Source: JAABRU01 sp050180235 (GTDB lineage: Bacteria; Desulfobacterota; Desulfobacteria; Desulfobacterales; Desulfococcaceae). Taken from it: a stretch of DNA of 16,010 nucleotides. This document shows positions 1-7,544 of this stretch, piece after piece. Location: NCBI GenBank assembly GCA_050180235.1, contig JBFXEJ010000128.1:1-16010 (forward strand), read 5' to 3'. Within the stretch, counting starts at the first letter, position 1. The number at the start of each line of letters is the position of its first letter. Position numbers and translations under genes: made by a program. Below the pieces are notes generated by a model that was not told where the DNA came from, ran no database searches, and worked only from the letters and a program-made list of their open reading frames with translations.

Positions 1-1
1 A

Positions 2-109
2 GCAAAAAAAGTGGCATTGACAGCATGTTCACGAAAATTGCTGCTCATTGCCAATGCTATGGTAAAGAACGATTCCCTCTGGGATGAAAATTATGCAAAA
101 AAAGCTTGA
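2..109 (+). CDS. IS110-family transposase, C-terminal fragment (cut by window edge)
   Basis: The reading frame enters from the left edge and encodes 35 residues before a TGA at 107-109. It contains KVALTACSRKLLLIANAMVK, which closely resembles the end of IS110/IS116/IS902 transposases (typically KVALTACMRKLLTILNAM followed by a short polar tail). These are DEDD-type recombinases with a C-terminal serine-containing domain; the usual length is about 300-400 residues, so about 90% lies outside the window. No inverted repeat is seen at its end, as expected for IS110 elements, which mostly lack terminal repeats. The palindromic element at 124-212 follows 14 bases after the stop. Whether the element is intact cannot be judged from here. 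The family call is from memory of the conserved tail and is fairly secure. Confidence 0.78.
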   Translation, partial: AKKVALTACSRKLLLIANAMVKNDSLWDENYAKKA

Positions 110-123
110 CTTTTAACACAGTC

Positions 124-212
124 GCTCCGCGTGGGAATGCAGACCAGACGCTCTGCGTCATCACAAAACGCAGAGCATTCAAGCGGGGTTCCCACGCGGG
201 AGCGTGGGAACC
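124..212. repeat. REP-like palindromic element
   Basis: A perfect hairpin lies at 187-212: 11-bp arms GGTTCCCACGC (187-197) and GCGTGGGAACC (202-212) around GGGA. A second hairpin is formed by GCTCTGCG (150-157) and CGCAGAGC (169-176). In addition 124-137 pairs with 189-203 with one bulged base, so the block can fold in alternative ways. It sits between the stop of the outer-membrane factor gene (234) and the IS110 fragment (ending 109). It may act as a 3' end structure for the efflux operon, but no T-run follows the stem on the minus strand. This kind of TTCCCACGC palindrome is typical of dispersed intergenic repeats. Confidence 0.75.
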
Positions 213-233
213 AGAAAAATATACTGCCGGAAG

Positions 234-1640
234 CTATGCCCCGCCTCCCCCTAATACCGCATAAAGTTTCACATAATTGGCAAATTTTGACAGACGCAGC
301 ATGACCAGTCCCTGCTGTGCGCCGTAAAGAGATCTCTGCGCGTCCAGCACACCGAGATAACTGTCCATACCCTTTTCATAAAGTGCGGTTGCCATGCGGT
401 GGGTTTCTGAAACTGCCTCCACCAAAGACTGCTGTGCGGACAGGCGTTCATCAGCCATTCCCTTTGCCGCCAAAGCATCCGCTACTTCCCTGAAAGCGGT
501 CTGTATTGACTTTTCGTACTGGGTCTGGGCAATTTCCCTTTCCACTTTGGCTGCATCATAGGCTGACCAGAGTCTTGCATCAAAGATCGGTGTTGTGATT
601 TGGGGAGCAAACAGCCAGGTTCCCGATCCTGACGCGAAAAGTCCTGAAAGTTCGGCGCTTGCGGTTCCCACAGTTGTTGTCAGGGCAATCCGGGGAAAAA
701 GCGCAGCCCGTGCTGCCCCGATTTGGGCATTCGCTCCTTTGAGCCGGTGCTCGGCAGCCATAATGTCAGGACGAAGCAGCAGAACTTCGGAAGATATTCC
801 GGCTGAAAGCTCCATAGGAGCGGTCATGCCTGACAAATCTTCGGGCAGAAGCTCAGCCGGTGCAGGCGCTCCCATCAGAAGGTTCAGCGCATTCTCATCG
901 TTTGCGGTCTGCTGCTGATAGCGGAAAACATCTCCCCGCGCGGTATCAACCTGGGTCTGCGCGCGGCGCAGATCCAGTTCAGGAGCCACTCCGACCTCAC
1001 AGCGTCTTTTGATCAGCCGGTATGCCTCCTGCTGGGATTCAAGTGTGGATTTTGCCAGTTTAAGCGCCTCCCTGTCCGCAGCAAGGGCAAGGTAGGTGTT
1101 TGCCACTGCTGATACAAGAAGAATCTGTGCGCTGCGCTGAGCTTCCACTGTTGCCATGTATTCCTCAACCGCCTGATCGTTCAGGCTGCGGATGCGTCCG
1201 AAAAAGTCCAGTTCCCAGGATGTGACCCCTGCACTGACGCTGTACTGCTCCTTTGTGTCAGATTTACCGCCTGAAGACAGATCCGCAGGAACGCGCTGGA
1301 CAGTCCCGGAACCTCCGGCACTGACTGAGGGATAAATTTCTGATCTCTGAATCCGGTACATAGCAAATGCCTTTTCCACATTCAGCGCGGCCAGACGCAG
1401 ATCCCGGTTGTTCATCAGCGCGGTTTCAATCACCTGTTTCAGTTTTTCATCGCCAAAAAAATCCTGCCAGGGGATTTCATCTGCCGCAGTTCCCTGTGCT
1501 GAAACACTGCTTTCCCCGTAAGCAGCACCGGTCGGCCATTGTCCGGGGACAGGGGCGGCGGGTCTGTCATAATGCGGGGCAAAAGAGCAGCCGGACACAA
1601 ACAGCAGCATACCCAGTATTATTGAAAGCCTTTTTGTCAT
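234..1640 (-). CDS. NodT/OprM-type outer-membrane efflux lipoprotein
   Basis: Outer-membrane channel (TolC-like factor) of the RND pump encoded just upstream; it forms the exit duct through the outer membrane. The 468-residue protein starts with a lipoprotein signal peptide: a charged MTKR, a hydrophobic stretch, and a lipobox V15-S-G-C18, so Cys18 should be acylated. The mature N-terminus (SFAPHYDRPAAPVP) and the segment around residues 55-90 (IPWQDFFGDEKLKQVIETALMNN) are characteristic of NodT-family efflux factors, and the length matches the family. Two OEP repeats would cover roughly residues 65-260 and 280-460. The ATG lies directly against the TAA of the pump gene (TAAATG), with GGAGG eight bases before the start, so translation is probably coupled. 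Substrate cannot be told from sequence. Confidence 0.93.
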   Translation of the reverse strand: MTKRLSIILGMLLFVSGCSFAPHYDRPAAPVPGQWPTGAAYGESSVSAQGTAADEIPWQDFFGDEKLKQVIETALMNNRDLRLAALNVEKAFAMYRIQRSEIYPSVSAGGSGTVQRVPADLSSGGKSDTKEQYSVSAGVTSWELDFFGRIRSLNDQAVEEYMATVEAQRSAQILLVSAVANTYLALAADREALKLAKSTLESQQEAYRLIKRRCEVGVAPELDLRRAQTQVDTARGDVFRYQQQTANDENALNLLMGAPAPAELLPEDLSGMTAPMELSAGISSEVLLLRPDIMAAEHRLKGANAQIGAARAALFPRIALTTTVGTASAELSGLFASGSGTWLFAPQITTPIFDARLWSAYDAAKVEREIAQTQYEKSIQTAFREVADALAAKGMADERLSAQQSLVEAVSETHRMATALYEKGMDSYLGVLDAQRSLYGAQQGLVMLRLSKFANYVKLYAVLGGGGA

Positions 1641-4600
1641 TTATTTAACCTCCGAAGGAACCGCATTGATTTCCGTATGCGGTTCAGGCTGCTTTCCTTT
1701 AAACAACTGGTAAATCATCATAAAAAAGAGCGGAATAAAGAAAAGGTCTACGAATGTGGCCGAAATCATACCTCCGGCAACAGCCGTGCCAATGGCTTTC
1801 ATGGCTCCCGCGCCTGCTCCAGCGGCAATGGCAAGGGGCAGAACTCCGAAGAAAAAGGCCAGCGAGGTCATAATGACCGGTCGCAGCCGGGTTCGCGCTG
1901 CACCGAGGGTTGCTTCTATGAGTCCGTCTCCGTGCGTCATCCGTTCTTTGGCAAACTGAATAATCAGAATTGCGTTTTTTGTGGTCAGTCCGAGAGTGGT
2001 CAGAAATCCGATCTGAAAATACACATCATTGGGAAGTCCGCGCCAGGAACTGGCAATGGTTGCACCCAAAAGGCCCAGAGGCAGCATGAGCAGGTTGGCA
2101 ATGGGAATGGCCCAGCTTTCATACAGGGCTGCCACACACAGAAAGATCACCAGAATGGAAAACGCGTACAGCAGCGGAGCCTGGGAGGTTGACATGCGTT
2201 CCTGATAGGAAAGACCTGTCCAGTCAAATCCGATTCCCAGTGGGAGTTTTGCAGCCAGTTCCTCCATTGCCTGCATGGCCTCACCGGAACTTCTGCCGGC
2301 TGCGGGTTCTCCCTGTATATTCATGGACGGAAACGCGTTGAACCGCTCCAGTCTGGGAGAGCCGGATGTCCACCGGCCTGTGGCAAAGGCTGAGAAGGGA
2401 ACCATTTTGCCGGACGTGTTGCGGACATAGAGTTTGTCCAAATCCTTTGGCAGCATCCGGAACTGCGCATCTGCCTGAACATATACCCGTTTGACACGTT
2501 CTGCCTGTATAAAGTCATTGACATAGGAACTGCCGAAAGCAGCAGTGATGGTGCTGTTGATGACGCTGATGGGGACTCCCAGCGCGCCTGCTTTTTCCCA
2601 GTCCACATCCACCCGGTACTGGGGAACATCTTCCATGCCGTTGGGACGGACACGCACCAGCCGCGAATCCTGCGCAGCCATGCCAAGAAGCTGGTTTCGG
2701 GCAGACATCAGAGCCTCATGACCCACTCCGCCTTTGTCCTGCAACTGAAAGTCAAATCCCGTGGCATTTCCCAGTTCCAGTACCGCAGGCGGTGGAAAGG
2801 CAAATATCATGGCCTCCCGAATCTGGGAAAAGGCCCCCATGGCTCTGCCTGCCACAGCCTTGACCTTCAGATCAGGACGCTCCCGAAATTCCCAGTCTTT
2901 AAGCCGGATAAAGGCCAGTCCCATGTTCTGTCCCCGGCCTGCGAAACTGATGCCGGAGACGGTCATGCAGGAAGCCACTGCCTCTTTTTCCTTTTCCAGA
3001 AAATACGTTTTGACCCTGTTTTCCAGAACCGCTTTGGTCTGCTCCAGAGTGGCATTTGCCGGAAGCATGACCTGACACATGATGATTCCCTGATCCTCAT
3101 CCGGCAGATACGCGGTGGGCATTTTGACCAGCAGGTACCCCACAGTGCCCAGAATGATCAGATAGATCAGGATATAGCGGAATTTGCGTGAAAAAGACCA
3201 GTTGACCAGTTTTACATAGCGATCCCTGACACGGAAAAAGGTTCTGTCAAACCATCTGAAAAAGGGCCGCATAAAGAAAATCGCATGATCTGCGGAATCA
3301 TGTCCAGGCGGAACCGGTTTGAGAAAGGAAGCGCAAAGCACGGGCGTCAGAATCAGGGCAACCATCACAGACAGGAGCATGGAGGAGATGATGGTGACAG
3401 AAAACTGGCGGTAAATGATACCTGTCGAGCCCTGAAAAAAGGCCATAGGGCCGAACACTGCCGAAAGCACCAGACCAATGCCGATGAGCGCACTGGTAAT
3501 CTGATCCATGGATTTGGCAGTGGCCTCCCGCGCGGAAAGCCCTTCTTCCGTCATAATCCGTTCCACATTTTCCACAACCACAATCGCGTCATCCACCAGA
3601 AGACCGATGGACAGAACCATTGCAAACATGGTCAGCATATTGATGGAGAATCCGAAAAAACCCAGAGAGGCAAAGGTTCCCAGCAGCACCACAGGAACTG
3701 CAATGGTCGGAATCAGTGTGGCACGGATGCTTCCCATAAATACGTACATGACAAGAAAAACCAGAAGAACAGCCTCAATCAGGGTTTTGACCACCTCCAT
3801 GATAGCAACCTGTGTGAAGGGTGTGGTATCATAGGGATACACCACCTTCATGCCTGGCGGAAAATAACGGCTCATTTCTTCCATTTTTGCTTTGACCGAA
3901 TTCGCAGTATCCAGGGCATTGGCTCCGGCAGCCTGGCGAATGGCCATTGCAGCAGCGGGTTTGCCGTTGTAATAACCTTCTATGTCATAGGTCTCGGTTC
4001 CCAGCTCGGTTTTGCCGATGTCTCTGACCCGCACCACAGAACCGTCCGGATTGATGCGGACAGGGATATTGGCAAATTCATCGGGATTTGTCAGCATACT
4101 CTGCACCATGATGGATGCGTTCAGCCGCTGTCCCTCAACTGCGGGTGATCCTCCAAACTGGCCTGCCGAAACTTCGGCATTGTAAGCACGCAGCGCGGTG
4201 ACAACATCAGCTATGGTCAGTCTGAACTCAGTCATCCGGTCAAGGTTGAGCCAGATGCGCATGGCATACTGGGACCCGAAATTTTCCACTTCTCCCACGC
4301 CCGGAACCCTGGCAAGAATTTTTTCCAGATTGGACTGGGAATAATCCCGCAGATCATTGCCGTCCATGCTGCCGTCTTCAGAGATCAGAGAAACGATAAT
4401 CAGATAATTCCGGGTGGCCTTGCCCACTGATACGCCCCGGCTCTGCACCACATCCGGAAGACTTGCCAAAGCCAGTTGCAGTTTGTTCTGCACCTTTGAC
4501 CAGGCCACATCCGGATCGGTTCCGGGCGCAAAAGTCATCTCCACGCGGGAACTTCCCGAAGAATCACTCGTGGCCGACATATAGATCATTGATTCCAGAC

Positions 4601-4814
4601 CGGTCATTTTCTGCTCAATGATCTGGGTGACGCTCTTTTCCACAGTTTCCGCAGAAGCTCCGGGATAAAACGCGCTGATATAAATGGACGGGGGCGCAAT
4701 CGGCGGATACTGGGAGATGGGCAGACTGTAGATCGCAAGTCCGCCCAGCACCATGATGGAAATGGCAATGACCCAGGCGAAAACAGGCCGATCCAGAAAA
4801 AATCGTGACAGCAT
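1641..4814 (-). CDS. RND (HAE-1/AcrB-like) efflux transporter
   Basis: Inner-membrane proton-driven drug/hydrophobic compound exporter, 1057 residues, the normal size for AcrB/MexB. The N-terminus MLSRFFLDRPVFAWVIAI is the standard first membrane helix. Transmembrane segment 4 carries the paired aspartates of the proton relay (LLVDDAIVVVENVERI, D408 and D409), and TTKNAILIIQFAKE carries the relay lysine K946. Two large periplasmic loops (about 40-335 and 560-870) and a final block of helices up to about residue 1040 follow family order. The open frame extends 77 codons upstream, but that part is antisense-like sequence overlapping the adaptor gene. The ATG at 4814 has GGAGG nine bases upstream and gives the family N-terminus. 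It begins 16 bases after the adaptor stop. No relay residue appears lost, so it should be active; substrate range is unknown. Confidence 0.96.
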   Translation of the reverse strand: MLSRFFLDRPVFAWVIAISIMVLGGLAIYSLPISQYPPIAPPSIYISAFYPGASAETVEKSVTQIIEQKMTGLESMIYMSATSDSSGSSRVEMTFAPGTDPDVAWSKVQNKLQLALASLPDVVQSRGVSVGKATRNYLIIVSLISEDGSMDGNDLRDYSQSNLEKILARVPGVGEVENFGSQYAMRIWLNLDRMTEFRLTIADVVTALRAYNAEVSAGQFGGSPAVEGQRLNASIMVQSMLTNPDEFANIPVRINPDGSVVRVRDIGKTELGTETYDIEGYYNGKPAAAMAIRQAAGANALDTANSVKAKMEEMSRYFPPGMKVVYPYDTTPFTQVAIMEVVKTLIEAVLLVFLVMYVFMGSIRATLIPTIAVPVVLLGTFASLGFFGFSINMLTMFAMVLSIGLLVDDAIVVVENVERIMTEEGLSAREATAKSMDQITSALIGIGLVLSAVFGPMAFFQGSTGIIYRQFSVTIISSMLLSVMVALILTPVLCASFLKPVPPGHDSADHAIFFMRPFFRWFDRTFFRVRDRYVKLVNWSFSRKFRYILIYLIILGTVGYLLVKMPTAYLPDEDQGIIMCQVMLPANATLEQTKAVLENRVKTYFLEKEKEAVASCMTVSGISFAGRGQNMGLAFIRLKDWEFRERPDLKVKAVAGRAMGAFSQIREAMIFAFPPPAVLELGNATGFDFQLQDKGGVGHEALMSARNQLLGMAAQDSRLVRVRPNGMEDVPQYRVDVDWEKAGALGVPISVINSTITAAFGSSYVNDFIQAERVKRVYVQADAQFRMLPKDLDKLYVRNTSGKMVPFSAFATGRWTSGSPRLERFNAFPSMNIQGEPAAGRSSGEAMQAMEELAAKLPLGIGFDWTGLSYQERMSTSQAPLLYAFSILVIFLCVAALYESWAIPIANLLMLPLGLLGATIASSWRGLPNDVYFQIGFLTTLGLTTKNAILIIQFAKERMTHGDGLIEATLGAARTRLRPVIMTSLAFFFGVLPLAIAAGAGAGAMKAIGTAVAGGMISATFVDLFFIPLFFMMIYQLFKGKQPEPHTEINAVPSEVK

Positions 4815-4830
4815 TATTGTTATTCCTCCA

Positions 4831-6201
4831 TTACTTTGATGTTGCCGGGGTTTTGTCCGGATTCTGCTGTTTTTCAGCAGGCTGCCCTCCCTCTTTCCCT
4901 CCCGCCTGCGGGGGGGATGAAAGGGGGGGCTGGGCGATTCGCACAGTTGCACCGGGTCTGACTTTCTGCAGACCTTCCACAATGACTCTGTCTCCGGGTT
5001 TGAGACCTGAGGTGACAAGCCATTTGTCCTCAAGAGATCGGTCAAGAATCAGAGGGGCCTGTTCCACTTTGCTGTCAGCAGTTACAATAAGGGCCGCGGG
5101 ATTTCCCTTGTAATCGCGGGACACGGCCTGCTGGGGAATCAGAATGGCCTGCTCATTGATACCTTCTTTCACTGTCGCGCGGACAAACATGCCCGGAAGA
5201 AGAACATCTTCGGGATTGGGAAAAACAATGCGCAGGGTTACGGAACCGGTGGTGGGATCAACAGTGACATCCTGAAACTGAAGTGTGCCTTTTTCTGAAT
5301 AGGCAGTACCGTCCTCCAGAATAAGACTGACCTGATTCTGGGCGGCTCCGCTTTGATTCAGGCTTCCGGACGTCAGACGCTGTTTGAGGCGCAGAAGTTC
5401 AGTGGTGGACTGGGGCACATCCACATAAATGGGATCAAGCTGCTGAATCGTTGCAAGTGCCACAGGCTGATATGCTGTCACCAGCCCGCCTTCCGTGATA
5501 TTGGATTTGCCGATGCGTCCTGAGATAGGAGCGGTAATGCGCGTATACCCCATATTGATGTGCGCTGTCTTTACTGCTGCTTCAGCCTGCTGGATAACTG
5601 CGTCCGAGGCTGCAATGTTTTTTCTGTCGCTTTCCACCTGGGCCTCAGCCGAACGCATTGTGGCTTCTGCCACCTGGACTTCTGTAACAGCCTGATCGCG
5701 CTGACTGACAGAAACTGCTTTGTCAATCAGAAGTTCCTCCATTCTCCTGCGGCTGGTGCGGGAAAGTTCCAATACAGCTTTCTGTCTGGCAACACCGGCA
5801 ATGCCTGCATCCAGGGCTGCCCGCGCCCGCTTGGCAGATTCCCTGGACACCTCAAGGTTTGCCAAAGCATTGTCCAGAGCTGCCTGAAACGGAGCCGGAT
5901 CAATTTCATAAAGCACTTCACCGGCTTTGACCTCAGCGCCTTCCGTAAACAGGCGTTTCTGAATAATTCCGTTGACCTGGGGGCGTATTTCCGCCACACG
6001 CAGAGCCGATGTGCGGCCCGGCAGTTCCGTGGTCAAAGTGATTTTCTGTGTTTCAACTGTCATTGTGACAACTTCCGGCACAGGGGGCGCCTGCTGAGGA
6101 GCCTGCTGGCTTTTCTCGCAGCCTGTCAGCAAAAGACAGGACAGGGTAAGCAGAACTGCGACCGTTTTCAGATAGTTGAAAAAAAATTTTCTGATCTGCA
6201 T
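4831..6201 (-). CDS. RND efflux periplasmic adaptor (AcrA/MexA-like lipoprotein)
   Basis: Membrane fusion protein that links pump and outer-membrane factor. 456 residues, with a lipoprotein signal peptide ending in LLTG|C28. A lipoyl/hairpin domain follows: the first lipoyl half carries RPQVNGIIQKRLFTEGAEVKAGEVLYEIDP, then a long alpha-helical hairpin (about residues 95-205) rich in Ala, Glu and Gln, then the second half (YTRITAPISGRIGKSNITEGGLV). The beta-barrel and membrane-proximal domains come next. Start: an in-frame TTG (6240) and ATG (6219) lie upstream, but the ATG at 6201 has AAGGA seven bases before it and gives a clean signal peptide. It follows tetR by 51 bases. The last 30 or so residues are a low-complexity Pro/Gly/Gln tail encoded by a G/C-run-rich stretch (about 4880-4935), possibly an inserted repeat. 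Confidence 0.94.
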   Translation of the reverse strand: MQIRKFFFNYLKTVAVLLTLSCLLLTGCEKSQQAPQQAPPVPEVVTMTVETQKITLTTELPGRTSALRVAEIRPQVNGIIQKRLFTEGAEVKAGEVLYEIDPAPFQAALDNALANLEVSRESAKRARAALDAGIAGVARQKAVLELSRTSRRRMEELLIDKAVSVSQRDQAVTEVQVAEATMRSAEAQVESDRKNIAASDAVIQQAEAAVKTAHINMGYTRITAPISGRIGKSNITEGGLVTAYQPVALATIQQLDPIYVDVPQSTTELLRLKQRLTSGSLNQSGAAQNQVSLILEDGTAYSEKGTLQFQDVTVDPTTGSVTLRIVFPNPEDVLLPGMFVRATVKEGINEQAILIPQQAVSRDYKGNPAALIVTADSKVEQAPLILDRSLEDKWLVTSGLKPGDRVIVEGLQKVRPGATVRIAQPPLSSPPQAGGKEGGQPAEKQQNPDKTPATSK

Positions 6202-6252
6202 TTTTTCATCCTTAAACATATTAAAATTAACGTTTTGCAACTAGAGTTATCC

Positions 6253-6876
6253 TCACGTAACAATTAGTCCTTTGAAAAGAATATTCAGAATGACATCCGG
6301 ATCTTCCGGGCAGGGGTACTGTTCAGGCGATTCCATCCAGAGAACCAGAAACGAGTTGCACAGACTGTCCAGAGCAACAGCCAGATGATAGGGCTGCGCG
6401 ATCCGCTGAAAGATTTTCTTCTGCATTCCGCTTTCAAAGATGTCTGCAAGCGCGTGCATAAATTTTTCATACCGTTCCCGAATTTCCTTATCCAGTCCGG
6501 CTTTGATATTGAAGTTGGCTTCACTGGTTTCGGCAAAATAAAGACGGATGACAGCGATGCTGTCCCGAAACACGGTGTTGTGGGCTTTTACATAACTGCG
6601 AAGTTTTTCAATCTCATCATCCGCCTCTTCCACCGCCTTTGAGATACTCTCATGGAATCTGTCAGAATTTTCAATAATCAGTGCCTGATAAAGATCCTTC
6701 TTGTTTTTGAAGAATTTGTAGAGTGTTCCCACAGCATATTCCGCATTCCCCGCTATCTCGTGCATGGAGACATTGTGAAATCCCTTTTCCGAGAACAGCT
6801 TAAGGGCAGCGGCAAGTATCTCCCGGCGCTGCCTGAGTCTGTCTCTTTCACGCCGTGAGATTGTCTGTTTCTGCAT
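6253..6876 (-). CDS. TetR-family transcriptional repressor of the efflux operon
   Basis: 207 residues, usual size for TetR regulators. The N-terminal helix-turn-helix domain covers about residues 15-60: ILAAALKLFSEKGFHNVSMHEIAGNAEYAVGTLYKFFKNKKDL, with the typical turn and the GTLYKFFKNK recognition-helix end. The C-terminal ligand-binding part (about 70-207) is variable, as usual, and does not reveal the effector. The start has GGAGG seven bases upstream. It is the first gene of the operon tetR-adaptor-pump-channel, and a perfect palindrome lies 35 bases upstream of its start, between promoter and gene. By analogy with AcrR/TtgR-type systems it most likely represses its own operon and is released by a pump substrate. 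That role is inferred from position. Confidence 0.92.
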   Translation of the reverse strand: MQKQTISRRERDRLRQRREILAAALKLFSEKGFHNVSMHEIAGNAEYAVGTLYKFFKNKKDLYQALIIENSDRFHESISKAVEEADDEIEKLRSYVKAHNTVFRDSIAVIRLYFAETSEANFNIKAGLDKEIRERYEKFMHALADIFESGMQKKIFQRIAQPYHLAVALDSLCNSFLVLWMESPEQYPCPEDPDVILNILFKGLIVT

Positions 6877-6911
6877 TATGTTTCCTCCGCGTACTGTTGC
6901 CTGAATCTGTG

Positions 6912-6927
6912 AACCTGACGTCAGGTT
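6912..6927. promoter_or_regulatory. Palindromic operator for the TetR regulator
   Basis: AACCTGACGTCAGGTT is a perfect 16-bp inverted repeat. It lies about 15-30 bases downstream of the start of transcription predicted from the minus-strand promoter at 6949-6977 and 35 bases before the tetR start codon. Size and symmetry fit a TetR-dimer operator; binding there would block the promoter and so the whole efflux operon. Confidence 0.75.
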
Positions 6928-6948
6928 TAAATAAATGACACGAAATTC

Positions 6949-6977
6949 ACTTTATGACACAGACTTTCAGATGTCAA
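6949..6977 (-). promoter_or_regulatory. Sigma-70 promoter of the tetR-efflux operon
   Basis: Read on the minus strand: -35 TTGACA (6972-6977, perfect), 17-base spacer, -10 TAAAGT (6949-6954, four of six to consensus). Transcription would start near 6942, giving a 5' leader of about 65 bases that contains the operator palindrome and the Shine-Dalgarno site. Confidence 0.65.
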
Positions 6978-7105
6978 GCAGAAATTTCCGCTATGCTCCA
7001 CTCTGCCGGTTGAAACAGTCACGCAGGCCGGATGAGCTCTGTCATATTTAACTATTTAAAATCAATGGATTTAGTTTTATGCCGGAATAAGGGTGAAAAC
7101 AGGTG

Positions 7106-7211
7106 ATATGAAATCTGAAAAAATTTTCAGCAAAAAATTTTTCCGGTTTTCTGTCGCGAAAACACAGAACTCCACGAAGATCAATGTCCAATTATTTTTC
7201 AGATTTCATAT
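7106..7211. repeat. 106-bp element with perfect 17-bp inverted ends
   Basis: ATATGAAATCTGAAAAA at 7106-7122 is exactly repeated in inverted orientation at 7195-7211. The 72 bases between are AT-rich and do not continue the pairing. A short open frame (7093-7281, +) runs through it and into the next repeat element, but has no family likeness and no good ribosome-binding site, so I do not call a gene. It may be a miniature transposable element or the remnant of one; no clear target-site duplication is seen. Confidence 0.6.
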
Positions 7212-7250
7212 AACGTTCCTGTTTTTGGGAAGGGCTGTTAATATGAGTTA

Positions 7251-7475
7251 TACCAACTCTCCATTGAAAACATACTTATGAAACACAGCCCTGCCCCTCT
7301 CAGGAGGCATGGCTGTTAAGTTCTAATTCCCCTCCTGAGAGGGGATAAAGGGGTGTGTCCGGAATTGCCCACACCCAAAACACACCCCTGCCCCTCTCAG
7401 GAGGGGATTTTTAAAGAACTTAACAGCCATGCTCTCAGGAGGGGATTTTCTGAAAAAATCAATGGAGAATTGGTA
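7251..7475. mobile_element. Foldback MITE (225 bp), terminal repeat shared with the right-hand IS
   Basis: Ends are TACCAACTCTCCATTGA (7251-7267) and TCAATGGAGAATTGGTA (7459-7475), 17-bp inverted repeats with one mismatch. TTA occurs on both flanks (7248-7250 and 7476-7478), a possible target duplication. Inside, GCATGGCTGTTAAGTTCT (7307-7324) pairs perfectly with 7415-7432, and the C/G-rich stretches CCCCTCCTGAGAGGGG (7329-7344) and CCCCTCTCAGGAGGGG (7391-7406) continue the stem, so much of the element can fold into one long hairpin. It has no coding capacity. The same ends and the internal phrase ATGAAACACA..CTGCCCCTCTCA recur at 15485-15834. Confidence 0.75.
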
Positions 7476-7501
7476 TTATCCGTGCCGGATATGCAGTGCC
7501 C

Positions 7502-7529
7502 GGTGTCAGATGTTTATTTTCCTGACACC
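7502..7529. terminator. Stem-loop downstream of the YhdH-like gene
   Basis: GGTGTCAG (7502-7509) and CTGACACC (7522-7529) form an 8-bp stem with a 12-base loop, beginning 15 bases after the stop codon of the minus-strand oxidoreductase gene. No T-run follows on the minus strand, so it is at best a weak or factor-assisted terminator. Confidence 0.35.
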
Positions 7530-7544
7530 TGAACACCTGAAGCC

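Noticed and set aside
3285..4148. 287-codon open frame on the plus strand opposite the RND gene
   Set aside because: His/Gln/Gly-rich translation typical of an antisense shadow of a conserved membrane protein gene.
4815..5045. 77-codon upstream extension of the RND pump frame
   Set aside because: It overlaps the adaptor gene in another frame, and the ATG at 4814 has a good ribosome-binding site and gives the standard pump N-terminus.
7093..7281. Open frame of 62 codons on the plus strand
   Set aside because: It passes through the 17-bp inverted repeat and ends inside the 225-bp foldback element; there is no good ribosome-binding site and no family likeness.
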